A stretch of 64,000 nucleotides of DNA from assembly GCF_000407545.1 (NCBI RefSeq), contig NZ_ASWH01000001.1, forward strand, positions 1,255,501 through 1,319,500, read 5' to 3'. The stretch comes from Enterococcus gilvus ATCC BAA-350 (lineage in GTDB: Bacteria; Bacillota; Bacilli; Lactobacillales; Enterococcaceae). The position numbers were made by a program, and so were the translations under genes. Numbering within the stretch: the stretch's first letter is position 1; each line of letters begins with the position of its first letter. Positions 1 to 8,800 of the stretch are shown here, in pieces. The notes under the pieces were generated by a model. That model worked only from the letters and a program-made list of their open reading frames with translations. It had not been told where the DNA came from and made no database searches.

Positions 1-9
1 AGGAGAAGA

Positions 10-312
10 ATGTATCAATATGTCATTAGTAATCCAGAACGTTTAACAGAAGAAATCAATAATTTGTTGTCTTTCCCATTGCTAAGAGAACAGATAAAAG
101 AAAAACTATTTGAGCGTATCATTTCTGACGCAAAAGAGAACTGTGAGACAGCAACGCCGGAACAACTATTCGACGTGAAAGAATACGGTGTTTGGTTTCA
201 TACTGTGAATTATCCTGAATTTCGAATCGGAATCGGTCGGTATGATACATTTGTGATTTATCGTTGCCGTATGGATGATGATCGATTAACTATTCGAATC
301 GAACTGGAGTAG
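10..312 (+). CDS. hypothetical protein at the head of the conjugation module
   Basis: A 100-residue soluble protein with an AGGAGA ribosome site at bases 1-6. It is acidic, has no signal peptide or membrane segment, and I do not recognise a domain. It sits 9 bases before the TcpE-like gene and runs in the same direction, so it is probably co-transcribed with the transfer genes. Proteins of this size often sit just ahead of TcpE in Tn916-like elements, but a specific role cannot be read from the sequence. The upstream part of the element lies outside the window. Confidence 0.7.
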   Translation: MYQYVISNPERLTEEINNLLSFPLLREQIKEKLFERIISDAKENCETATPEQLFDVKEYGVWFHTVNYPEFRIGIGRYDTFVIYRCRMDDDRLTIRIELE

Positions 313-321
313 TGAGGAAAA

Positions 322-714
322 ATGAAAATAATAAAAAGCTATACCAGCATATGGAATGTAGAAAAAGTAATTTATGCCATCAATGATTTGAAGTTGCCAT
401 TTCCCATCACTTTTAATCAGATGACTTGGTTTATTCTTTCTTTATTTACGGTCATCCTTTTATCGAATGTTCCACCGTTGTCATTTATTGACGGTGCGTT
501 ATTAAAATATTTAGGAATACCAGGATTTATCGCATGGTTTATGTCGCAAAAATCTTTTGATGGAAAAAAACCAGTTGGATTTCTTCGTTCCATCTATCGT
601 TATTACTCTAAGCCTAAAGTAACTTTTAATGAAAAAAAGGTGGAAGAGAAACAGTTTATCATAGAGCAAAGTATCACTTATGTAAGGAGTGAAGTCGTTG
701 GATTATCCAATTAA
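322..714 (+). CDS. TcpE-like conjugation membrane protein
   Basis: A 130-residue protein with two hydrophobic segments around residues 33-52 and 60-75, followed by a basic cytoplasmic tail. The size, topology and position directly before a VirB4-type ATPase fit the TcpE family of the Tn916/pCW3 transfer channel. TcpE is a small inner-membrane part of the conjugation pore. The gene overlaps the next one if that gene starts at 698 (TTG). Assignment rests mainly on gene order and topology, because this family varies a lot in sequence. Confidence 0.7.
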   Translation: MKIIKSYTSIWNVEKVIYAINDLKLPFPITFNQMTWFILSLFTVILLSNVPPLSFIDGALLKYLGIPGFIAWFMSQKSFDGKKPVGFLRSIYRYYSKPKVTFNEKKVEEKQFIIEQSITYVRSEVVGLSN

Positions 715-3145
715 ATATATCGAAAACAATTTAGTGTTCAATAATGATGGAGAATGTTTTGCGTATTACGAACTGATCCCATTTAACTATTCTTTTCTTA
801 GCCCTGAAGAAAAGTATAAAGTGCAAGATAATTTTCGTCAGCTAGTAGCTCAATATCGTGAGGGTAAAATTCATGCTCTTCAGTTGAGTGCGGAGTCTAG
901 TATCAAAGAAGTCCAAAACCGGTCGAAAGAAACGGTTAAAGGTAAATTGAAAGAAGCTGCGATTCAACATATTGATGGGCAGACAGAAGCGTTGATTGAC
1001 TTGATTGGGGAGCATCAAGTTGATTATCGCTTTTTCATTGGTTTCAAGTTGATTTTGAATGATCAGGAAGTAAGCATGAAAAATATTTGGAATGAGTTTG
1101 TGCTGGGAATACAAGATTTTGTCCATGATGTGAATTCAAAATTGATGGGTGATTTTGTTCAAATGAGCGTTGATGAGGTTGAACGGTTTAAAAAATTGGA
1201 GCAGCTGCTAGAAAACAAATTACTGCGGCGCTTCAATTTCCGTCCACTAAATAAAAATGATTTTGGCTATATATTGGAGCATCTGCATGGAAAAGACGGT
1301 ATTACCTATGAGGATTATGATTTCCATTTGCCAAGTGTAGAAAGCTCAGGTCAAAGGATCGTAAAAAAATATGACTTGATCAAACCGACCCGTTGTTTGA
1401 TCGAAGAAAAGCAACGGTATATGAAAATCACGAATGAAGAAAATGAAATCTATGTATCTTACTTTACTATAAATGCAATCGTCGGAGAGATGGAGTTTCC
1501 GAATAGTGAACTCTTTTATTTTCAGCAGCAACAATTTTCGTTCCCAATAGATACTTCTATGAATATCGAAGTTGTAACGAATCGAAAAGCCTTATCTACG
1601 GTTCGTAATAAGAAAAAGGAACTAAAGGATTTAGATAATCACGCTTGGGAAAGCGACAATGAGACGACTAATAATGTCGTAGATGCGTTAGACTCAGTCA
1701 ATGAATTAGAGAACGTATTAGATCAAACGAAGGAATCCATGTACAAACTCAGCTATGTCATTCGAGTGTCCGCGCCAAACTTGGATGAATTGAAGAAACG
1801 TTGTAATGAAGTCCGAGATTTTTACGATGATTTTAATGTGAAACTGGTCCGTCCTTTCGGGGATATGTTGGGCCTCCAAGGAGAGTTTATCCCTTCTGCC
1901 AAACGGTATATGAATGACTACATTCAATACGTGACTAGTGACTTTATTTCCGCGCTAGGTTTTGGGGCGACTCAAAGCTTAGGCGAACGTGAGGGAATCT
2001 ATGTTGGTTTCAACGTAGATACGGGAAGAAATGTCTTCATTCAACCCAACTTGGCTGCTCAGGGAATTAAGGGGACGATCACCAATGCTCTAGCAGCAGC
2101 ATTTTTAGGAAGTCTCGGCGGCGGGAAATCCTTCTCCAATAATTTGCTCGTTTATTATGCGGTACTTTTTGGTGGAAAGGCAGTGATTCTTGATCCAAAA
2201 AGCGAGCGAGGTAATTGGAAAAATGATCTCGTTCATATAGAAGAAGAGGTAAATATCATCAACCTGACAAGTGAAGAGAAAAATCGAGGTTTACTTGATC
2301 CATTCGTGATCCTAGAAAATGCAAAAGATTCTGAAAGTCTTGCAATCGATACGTTGACATTTCTGACTGGAATTTCTTCAAGAGATGGTGAAAAGTTCCC
2401 AACATTAAGAAAAGCGATTCATACAGTCGCACAATCAGATCAAAGAGGATTATTGAGAGTGATTGAGGAATTGAGAAATGAGGATTCGGACATTTCTAAT
2501 AATATCGCTGATCATATCGAGTCTTTCGTCGATTATGATTTTGCTCAACTACTGTTTAGCGATGGAAAGATCGAGAATACGATAAGTTTGGATAAACAAT
2601 TAAATGTGATCCAAGTTGCTGATTTGATCCTTCCTGATGCCAATACAACAATGGAAGAATATACGACAATGGAAATGCTAAGTGTATCAATGTTGATGGT
2701 AATTAGTACCTTTGCACTAGATTTTATCCACTCGGATACTTCGACATTCAAGATCGTTGATTTAGATGAAGCTTGGAGTTTTCTTCAAGTCGCTCAAGGT
2801 AAAACTTTATCCATGAAACTAGTCCGTGAAGGCCGAGCCATGAACACGGGAGTATACTTTGTCACTCAGAATGCCAATGACTTATTAGATGAAAAAATGA
2901 AAAATAATATTGGGATGAAGTTTGCTTTTCGCTCTACTGATATTAACGAGATAAAGAATACATTGGAATTCTTTGGATTGGATATAGAAGATGAGGGAAA
3001 TCAAAATCGCCTGCGAAATCTTGAAAACGGTCAAGCACTCTTTCAGGATATTTGGGGGCGGACTGGTGTCATTCAGTTTGATTATATTTTTGAGCATCTA
3101 TTTCATGCTTTTGATACAAGACCACCTATCAATGGAGGTGATTAA
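698..3145 (+). CDS. VirB4-like conjugation ATPase (Tn916 Orf16 type)
   Basis: A cytoplasmic ATPase that would power assembly or DNA transfer through the conjugation channel. Walker A (GSLGGGKS) lies at about residues 471-478 and Walker B (IVDLDEAW) at about 686-693. The N-terminal half is the usual less conserved VirB4/TcpA-like region. I chose the TTG at 698 because an AAGGAG site at 685-689 sits 8 bases before it, whereas the in-frame GTG at 689 overlaps that site. This start gives 815 residues beginning MDYPIKYI, the size and opening expected for Tn916 Orf16. It overlaps the TcpE-like gene by 17 bases and is followed without a gap by the next membrane protein. Confidence 0.88.
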   Translation: MDYPIKYIENNLVFNNDGECFAYYELIPFNYSFLSPEEKYKVQDNFRQLVAQYREGKIHALQLSAESSIKEVQNRSKETVKGKLKEAAIQHIDGQTEALIDLIGEHQVDYRFFIGFKLILNDQEVSMKNIWNEFVLGIQDFVHDVNSKLMGDFVQMSVDEVERFKKLEQLLENKLLRRFNFRPLNKNDFGYILEHLHGKDGITYEDYDFHLPSVESSGQRIVKKYDLIKPTRCLIEEKQRYMKITNEENEIYVSYFTINAIVGEMEFPNSELFYFQQQQFSFPIDTSMNIEVVTNRKALSTVRNKKKELKDLDNHAWESDNETTNNVVDALDSVNELENVLDQTKESMYKLSYVIRVSAPNLDELKKRCNEVRDFYDDFNVKLVRPFGDMLGLQGEFIPSAKRYMNDYIQYVTSDFISALGFGATQSLGEREGIYVGFNVDTGRNVFIQPNLAAQGIKGTITNALAAAFLGSLGGGKSFSNNLLVYYAVLFGGKAVILDPKSERGNWKNDLVHIEEEVNIINLTSEEKNRGLLDPFVILENAKDSESLAIDTLTFLTGISSRDGEKFPTLRKAIHTVAQSDQRGLLRVIEELRNEDSDISNNIADHIESFVDYDFAQLLFSDGKIENTISLDKQLNVIQVADLILPDANTTMEEYTTMEMLSVSMLMVISTFALDFIHSDTSTFKIVDLDEAWSFLQVAQGKTLSMKLVREGRAMNTGVYFVTQNANDLLDEKMKNNIGMKFAFRSTDINEIKNTLEFFGLDIEDEGNQNRLRNLENGQALFQDIWGRTGVIQFDYIFEHLFHAFDTRPPINGGD

Positions 3146-5206
3146 GTGAATAAGAAAAAAGTGATCAAGATACTGCTAGGAATAGTCGGTATCTTTTTTC
3201 TTTTGTCAGCAATCTCAATGACCGTCCAGGCAACCGGACTAATCGATGAAACGATCAATAACGGTAACAACTATTCAAAGTATCCAGTAGATAATTATAC
3301 ATTGGATTATTTCGTAGACTCCAAATGGGACTGGCTGCCTTGGAGCTGGGGCGATGGTATTGGTAAAAATGTCATGTTTGGTATTTACAGTATCACGAAC
3401 CTTATCTGGTTAGTCAGTGTTTACTTATCTAATGCCGCCGGCTATCTCGTTGGTGAAGCCTATTCACTCGATTTTATTAGTGCGACGACTGAATCCATCG
3501 GTCGAAATATTCAAACTCTAGCGGGTATCAATCAACGTGGTTTTATGTCTACAGGGTTTTACCCTGGTCTGCTTCTTTTGTTGATTCTGATTATGGGAAT
3601 CTATGTTACCTATACTGGATTGATCAAACGTCAAACCACCAAAGCAATCGGATCACTACTAAGTTTTTTGACGATTTTTGTTCTGTCCTCTGCTTTTATA
3701 GCTTATTCACCAAACTACATCTCTCGAATCAATGACTTTTCATCCGATATAAGTAATGCCGCATTAGATGTAGGTTCAAGAATGACTATGCCCAGTTCGG
3801 AAGCAAAAGGTAAAAGTAGTGTAGATGCGATTCGTGATTCTTTGTTTGAGATTCAAGTCAAGCAGCCTTGGATGATTCTCCAATATGGAGATTCAGATAT
3901 CGAAACGATCGGTAAAGAGCGAGTAGAATCTTTAGAATCCACTAGTCCATTTGCTAATAAGGGGAAAGACCGAATTGAAATTATCAAAGAGGAAATCAAT
4001 GAAAAAGAAAATGAGAATATGACCATCACTAAGACTATCAATCGGTTAGGTGTCGCCATCTTCATTTTTTTATTTAATATTTTGATTTCTGTTTTTGTCT
4101 TTATATTGACGGGTATCATGATATTCTCACAAGTCCTGTTTATTATTTTTGCCGTATTTCTTCCTATTAGTTTTTTACTTTCAATGATTCCAAGTTTTAA
4201 TCACTTGATGAAAACAACCATTATGCGATTGTTCAATGTCATTATGATGCGGGCAGGGATCACACTTGTATTAACGATTTCTTTTTCACTGTCAGCGATG
4301 ATTTATGGACTGACTGCAACTCAACCGTTCTTCATTGTAGCGTTCATGCAAATCGTTGTTTTTGCCGGCGTCTATTTCAAACTCAATGACTTAATGGGAA
4401 TGATGGCCTTGAATAGTTCTGACTCACAAAGTACGGGAAGTCGAGTAATGAGGAGACCTAAGCAAAGTGCGACTAGAGCGATTCGCAAATTGGCTATTAG
4501 TGGTTTAGCACTGAAAGGATTGGGATTTACACGGAAGGAAAGGACCCCATCAGATAATCCAGACCAGAAAAATAAACAAGTGAAGCCAGAAGAAAAAGGA
4601 CAAACTACAAGGAAGCAAAGAGAAGAACCAAAAAAGACCACGTTACCAAATTCCATGAATAAGCGATCAGAAGAAAAGAATATGGAAACCAAGAAAAAGA
4701 ATCAAATCCAAGTGAAGTCACTTCCGAAAAAAGAATTGAAAAAGAACGAGAAGAAAATTCAAGAGGCTTCTAGAAAATTCAAGCAAGCGAAATATAAAAA
4801 GCCGGAAGGAAAATATTCTAGCCAACCCAACAAAGAGGTTCCTGAAAAAACAGAAAAAGGTTCTAAAAGAAAAAATGCACCAATTAGGTCTTTGGAAAAA
4901 TCGAATAGAGAACCGAAAAATCCATCACATCTTCCTAATAATGAAAAGAATAACACTAGAGAAAAACAGAATGACGTTCCAAAGAAAACACCTCGCCCTC
5001 AAAAATATGGAAGTAAACCTTCTAATAAGGTGTCATCTGTAAATCAAAATAAACAAGCTGTTAGAGAATCGCAGATGAAAAAATTGGAGAATGGGGAGTC
5101 ATTTAAGCGTGAGGCCACTTCCTCAAAAAGTAAGCGTAAAACAATTAGTAAACCAAAAGAAAAAAAGAATCCATCATTAAAAGGTAAAGGAGCGGGCCGA
5201 AGATGA
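3146..5206 (+). CDS. VirB6-like multi-pass conjugation membrane protein (Tn916 Orf15 type)
   Basis: A 686-residue protein starting at GTG directly after the ATPase stop, with a GGAGG site at 3134-3138. It has an N-terminal signal or anchor segment (about residues 8-28), several membrane segments up to about residue 420, and then a 250-residue tail very rich in Lys, Glu, Asn and Pro. This matches the Tn916 Orf15/VirB6-type channel protein, whose charged tail is cytoplasmic. The tail is low-complexity and poorly conserved by nature. The last 4 bases overlap the next gene (ATGA), showing translational coupling. Confidence 0.82.
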   Translation: MNKKKVIKILLGIVGIFFLLSAISMTVQATGLIDETINNGNNYSKYPVDNYTLDYFVDSKWDWLPWSWGDGIGKNVMFGIYSITNLIWLVSVYLSNAAGYLVGEAYSLDFISATTESIGRNIQTLAGINQRGFMSTGFYPGLLLLLILIMGIYVTYTGLIKRQTTKAIGSLLSFLTIFVLSSAFIAYSPNYISRINDFSSDISNAALDVGSRMTMPSSEAKGKSSVDAIRDSLFEIQVKQPWMILQYGDSDIETIGKERVESLESTSPFANKGKDRIEIIKEEINEKENENMTITKTINRLGVAIFIFLFNILISVFVFILTGIMIFSQVLFIIFAVFLPISFLLSMIPSFNHLMKTTIMRLFNVIMMRAGITLVLTISFSLSAMIYGLTATQPFFIVAFMQIVVFAGVYFKLNDLMGMMALNSSDSQSTGSRVMRRPKQSATRAIRKLAISGLALKGLGFTRKERTPSDNPDQKNKQVKPEEKGQTTRKQREEPKKTTLPNSMNKRSEEKNMETKKKNQIQVKSLPKKELKKNEKKIQEASRKFKQAKYKKPEGKYSSQPNKEVPEKTEKGSKRKNAPIRSLEKSNREPKNPSHLPNNEKNNTREKQNDVPKKTPRPQKYGSKPSNKVSSVNQNKQAVRESQMKKLENGESFKREATSSKSKRKTISKPKEKKNPSLKGKGAGRR

Positions 5207-6207
5207 AGCGGGTCGTAAAATTAGCTTCGCCTTTGATCGGTTTCTTTCTTTTCCTTGGTCTTCTTTTAGTGGGAATTACTTTCTCCAGTGATGACGATCA
5301 AGAAAAATCTGTTTCAACCGAAATGACTGGCCTTAATGTCTCACAGGAAGTATTGAAGCATCAGCCCATAGTTGAGAAATACTGCAAAGAGTACGGAATA
5401 TCGGATCATATCAATATAATCCTCGCTATCATGCAAGTAGAAAGCGGTGGTAAAATCGCTGATGTGATGCAAAGCTCTGAAAGTTTAGGATTACCACCTA
5501 ATTCATTGAGTACGGAAGAATCCATTAAACAAGGGTGTAAGTATTTTTCTGAGTTAGTCAAAGCGATTGAGAGCCATGGATGTGATTTGAGTACAGCCAT
5601 TCAAGCCTATAATTTTGGTGGTGGATTTGTTAACTATGTGGCAACACACGGGAAAAAATATTCGTATGAGTTGGCGGAAGGATTCTCAAAAGAAAAATCT
5701 GGTGGTAAACGAGTCGATTATCAAAATCCAGTTGCGATTCCTGTAAACGGCGGATGGAGATATGGGTACGGAAATCAGTTTTATGTAAAATTAGTCGAAC
5801 AATATTTAGTTACCAACTCAGCCAAATTTGATGACGAAACAGTTCAAAAAATAATGGATGAAGCGTTGAAATACCAAGGATTTCCTTATGTTTTTGGAGG
5901 CAGCAATCCACAGACCTCGTTTGATTGTAGCGGTATAACTCAATGGTGCTTTGCAAAGGTCGGAATTAATTTACCTCGGACCGCACAAATGCAATATAAC
6001 GTGACCCAGCATTTGTCATTAGCTGAAGCAAAACCAGGTGATTTGGTGTTTTTTCACTCAACCTATTCCACCTCAGATTACATCACACACATAGGTATCT
6101 ATGTCGGTAATAACCGCATGTATCATGCGGGAGATCCAATTGGCTATACTGATTTGACAGACTCTTATTGGCAAGCACATTTAGTCGGTGCGGGGAGAGT
6201 TAAGTAA
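5203..6207 (+). CDS. bifunctional lysozyme-like / NlpC-P60 cell-wall hydrolase (Tn916 Orf14 type)
   Basis: A 334-residue exported or membrane-anchored wall hydrolase. One hydrophobic segment spans about residues 6-27. Residues 50-200 form a lysozyme-like domain, with the likely catalytic Glu in MQVESGG. Residues 220-334 form an NlpC/P60 domain with the catalytic Cys in FDCSG and the His in THIGIYVG. Such CwlT-like enzymes open peptidoglycan locally so the conjugation channel can cross the wall. The start overlaps the previous stop by 4 bases. Order and domain layout match Tn916 Orf14 and related elements. Confidence 0.9.
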   Translation: MKRVVKLASPLIGFFLFLGLLLVGITFSSDDDQEKSVSTEMTGLNVSQEVLKHQPIVEKYCKEYGISDHINIILAIMQVESGGKIADVMQSSESLGLPPNSLSTEESIKQGCKYFSELVKAIESHGCDLSTAIQAYNFGGGFVNYVATHGKKYSYELAEGFSKEKSGGKRVDYQNPVAIPVNGGWRYGYGNQFYVKLVEQYLVTNSAKFDDETVQKIMDEALKYQGFPYVFGGSNPQTSFDCSGITQWCFAKVGINLPRTAQMQYNVTQHLSLAEAKPGDLVFFHSTYSTSDYITHIGIYVGNNRMYHAGDPIGYTDLTDSYWQAHLVGAGRVK

Positions 6208-6229
6208 AAGATTTGAAAGGAAAAATTAA

Positions 6230-7114
6230 ATGAAAAAAATAAAAACGAAAAATTTAGGATTAAGGAAAAAGACTACCGCTGCCTTATGGGTATTGTTAGT
6301 AGGAAGTCTTGTTTTTGGTGTATATAAAAATTTTACCGCCATTGATCGTCACACAGTCCATGAAGAAAAAATCGTGGAGACTAAGATTGTTGATACAAGT
6401 TTTGTTTCCAGTTACGTGGAAGAGTTCGTTCAAATATTCTATTCTTGGGAACCGACCAAAGAAGGATTAGAGAAGCGAACAAACGAACTGAAGAAATATT
6501 TATCTGAAGACTTACAACAATTAAATCAAGAAATGATTCGTTCGGACATTCCCACAAAATCGCATGTGAAGAAATCGAAAATTTGGAATGTAAAAAAACT
6601 AAACCATCAGGACTATAAAGTTGTTTTCTCAGTGATTCAAACTATTGAAGAGAGCATCGGAGATAAAATTCAGAGAAGAGAAATTGAGTCTGCATTTTCT
6701 GTCAAGGTCAGGATAAAAGGTGATGATCGTCTTGCTATTTTGACAAATCCTGTGATGGCCGCGTCACCTAAAAAGTTGGCTATTAAATCTCAGCCATTAC
6801 AAGATGATATGAGTGTATCCCAAGACACGAAGGACGAAATTCAGGCTTTCCTGAATACCTTCTTCAAAGTCTATCCAACAGCGAAGAATACAGAACTCTT
6901 GTACTATGTAAAGGGTAAAGACATAAAGGAAATCAACAAGGACTATATTTTCTCAGAGATCAAACAAATCAACTATTCTGAAATGAATAAAGGGGTCAAT
7001 GTGAATGTTGTAGCTGTTTATCTTGATAAAGATACGAAAGCAGCGATGCCATTCACATATAGTTTATCTATTGAAAAAACCGAAAAAAATTGGGTAATTA
7101 TCAACGGAATTTAG
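6230..7114 (+). CDS. TcpC-like conjugation pore protein (Tn916 Orf13 type)
   Basis: A 294-residue protein with a basic N-terminus, one membrane segment (about residues 17-33) and a large external part made of two NTF2-like segments (about 60-170 and 195-294). This is the TcpC/Orf13 layout: a bitopic protein that shares the VirB8-like fold and forms part of the transfer complex. A GAAAGGAAAA ribosome site precedes the ATG. It is the last recognisable gene of the transfer module in this window. Confidence 0.82.
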   Translation: MKKIKTKNLGLRKKTTAALWVLLVGSLVFGVYKNFTAIDRHTVHEEKIVETKIVDTSFVSSYVEEFVQIFYSWEPTKEGLEKRTNELKKYLSEDLQQLNQEMIRSDIPTKSHVKKSKIWNVKKLNHQDYKVVFSVIQTIEESIGDKIQRREIESAFSVKVRIKGDDRLAILTNPVMAASPKKLAIKSQPLQDDMSVSQDTKDEIQAFLNTFFKVYPTAKNTELLYYVKGKDIKEINKDYIFSEIKQINYSEMNKGVNVNVVAVYLDKDTKAAMPFTYSLSIEKTEKNWVIINGI

Positions 7115-7176
7115 GCATACAAAATAAATCATTCGCGGTAAAATGTTTTCACAAACAATGAAAATGGGTGAACTTT

Positions 7177-7344
7177 ATGACGTTGTCAACTTACGGAGCT
7201 TGGATTTTTATGGGATTTATGACAGCATTTTTCTTCAGACGATTTAAGAAAACAAAAAGACTATTGATGGTTCCATTATATTTCCTATTACTCTTACTTT
7301 TTGGATTTATATTTTTAACAGGTTTTCTATTACTGCTTTTTTAG
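7177..7344 (+). CDS. small two-segment membrane protein
   Basis: A 55-residue ORF, ATG at 7177 and TAG at 7342-7344, preceded by a weak GGGTGA ribosome site. It has a first hydrophobic stretch (about residues 5-20), a short Arg/Lys-rich loop (RRFKKTKR), and a second very Leu/Phe-rich stretch (about 29-55). It lies 62 bases after the TcpC-like gene in the same direction, where Tn916-like elements often carry short unknown membrane proteins. No function can be read from it. Confidence 0.5.
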   Translation: MTLSTYGAWIFMGFMTAFFFRRFKKTKRLLMVPLYFLLLLLFGFIFLTGFLLLLF

Positions 7345-7708
7345 TCAAAAAGTAAATTAGCATGGAAATCTAAAAAAAGTGTACTACTATTACTATGTAT
7401 GAAATTAAATTGCAAATCCTGTGAAATTTCTAGAGGCGTACTGTTAGAATTCCGTTTTGATTTTATGTGTGAAAAAGATATTGAGTATGCTTTTTACTTT
7501 GAATTGTAATAATTAAATCCCATTACCAACATAAATTTATCTAAGAGTCAGAAAGCTTTTTTGAAGTATGTAAAAAAAGTGTCGAATAAAGTATGTATCT
7601 TAATTATAAAAAAAGTATGGATCTCCAAATAATTATCTGTTATTTAGAGGTCCGTAAATTGATTAATGGTATAATGATGTTTATTGAAGTTGTTAGGAGA
7701 AATACATA
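7345..7708. other. intergenic stretch between conjugation module and sugar genes
   Basis: No convincing gene. A 36-residue reading frame at 7399-7509 has no good ribosome site. An imperfect inverted repeat at 7619-7653 (GGATCTCC...GAGGTCC) lies just upstream of a TATAAT box at 7670-7675, which would serve the LacI-type gene at 7709. The hairpin covers the -35 area, so it may be a terminator for upstream transcription or an operator. The stretch probably marks the boundary between transfer genes and cargo. Confidence 0.45.
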
Positions 7709-8698
7709 ATGGCCAATATGAATGATGTCGCTAGACTAGCAAAAGTTTCGAGAGGAACTGTATCAAACTATATTAATGGTGTGAGAATTAAAGATGAACC
7801 AGCTAAAAGAATAGAGAAAGCGATAGAAGAATTGAATTATGTTCCGAATCAAGCTGCTCGGGCACTGAAAAAGCAGACCAGCGATACAATTGCTTTCATT
7901 TTGCCGACTATATGGACGCCTTTTTTCGCTGAGCTTACCCATCATATCCAGCTAGAATTGCAACGGCATAATTTGAAAATGTTATTGTGTAATTCTCAGA
8001 ATGATTTTAACCTAGAATTGGACTACGTAAAAATGGCAAAAGAGGAAAAAGTTCGTGGGATTATCACGATTTCATATAGTGACATTGATCCTTACGTTAC
8101 GTCAAATTTACCACTCGTTTCGATCGAACGATATTTTAATCAGCATGTTCCGTTTGTCACCAGTGATAACTTCCAAGGGGGGCAATTAGCGGTGAAGTCT
8201 TTGCATGAGCGTGGTGCTACCAAACTATTAATGATTCTGAGGGAATTACCCAATAATTTAGGAATCCATGAACGAATGAACGGATTTATTGATTATTGTA
8301 AACATCTATCGATTGATTATGATGTCTATTTAGATAAAGGTGATTCAAAAGGATTTTCCAAACGTGTGGAGGAGTATTTAGTTAGTTGTTATAAAGAGGA
8401 ATGTTCTTTCGATGGGATTTTTACGGCTACTGATCGTTATGCTGAATATGTGATTGATGCCTTTCGGACGCTTAAGTGGCAAATTCCAGAGGATGTTCAA
8501 TTAATTGGATTTGACGGTGCTCGCAGCTATGAGACAGAGCAGTTGAGAATATCTACAATCGCTCAAGATATTAAAAAAATTGCGGAAATCAGTGTAGAAG
8601 AAATGCTCAATTTCAACATAGAAAGGTCTTCTCAAAAAAAGAATATTTTGCCTGTAAAACTGTTGGACTTGCAAACAACGAAAAAGTTGAATGAATAA
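7709..8698 (+). CDS. LacI-family sucrose/fructan regulator
   Basis: A 329-residue transcription factor. Residues 1-50 hold the LacI helix-turn-helix and hinge (MNDVARLAKVSRGTVSNYIN). The remainder is a periplasmic-binding-protein-like effector domain. It lies directly upstream of an EIIBC and a GH32 gene, and the intergenic region has two identical palindromes TTGGAACGTTCCAA. These palindromes are typical LacI-family operators, so this protein most likely represses the PTS-hydrolase pair and senses a sucrose-like sugar or its phosphate. A GGAGA site sits before the ATG. A terminator hairpin overlaps its stop codon. Confidence 0.88.
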   Translation: MANMNDVARLAKVSRGTVSNYINGVRIKDEPAKRIEKAIEELNYVPNQAARALKKQTSDTIAFILPTIWTPFFAELTHHIQLELQRHNLKMLLCNSQNDFNLELDYVKMAKEEKVRGIITISYSDIDPYVTSNLPLVSIERYFNQHVPFVTSDNFQGGQLAVKSLHERGATKLLMILRELPNNLGIHERMNGFIDYCKHLSIDYDVYLDKGDSKGFSKRVEEYLVSCYKEECSFDGIFTATDRYAEYVIDAFRTLKWQIPEDVQLIGFDGARSYETEQLRISTIAQDIKKIAEISVEEMLNFNIERSSQKKNILPVKLLDLQTTKKLNE

Positions 8699-8712
8699 AT
8701 TCAACTTTTTTT
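8681..8712 (+). terminator. terminator overlapping the LacI-gene stop codon
   Basis: AAAAAGTTGAAT (8681-8692) pairs with ATTCAACTTTTT (8699-8710), followed by more T. The stop codon of the regulator lies in the loop, so regulator and PTS genes are separate transcripts. Confidence 0.75.
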
Positions 8713-8724
8713 TATTTATTTTGG

Positions 8725-8785
8725 TGAAAACGCTTGATTTTTGGAACGTTCCAATTATAATAGAAATATACTTGGAACGTTCCAA
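8725..8785 (+). promoter_or_regulatory. promoter with two LacI-type operators and a cre-like box
   Basis: A -35 box TTGATT (8734-8739) and a -10 box TATAAT (8756-8761) are 16 bases apart. The 14-base palindrome TTGGAACGTTCCAA occurs at 8741-8754, between the boxes, and again at 8772-8785, just before the GGAGG ribosome site of the EIIBC gene. The centres are 31 bases apart, about three helical turns. TGAAAACGCTTGAT at 8725-8738 resembles a CcpA cre site with one or two mismatches and overlaps the -35 box. The layout predicts repression by the adjacent LacI protein and carbon-catabolite control. Confidence 0.82.
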
Positions 8786-8800
8786 AAAAGGAGGAGTAAT

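Noticed and set aside
7399..7509. 36-residue reading frame after the conjugation module
   Set aside because: No ribosome site, no recognisable features, and it lies in an AT-rich stretch where short frames arise by chance.
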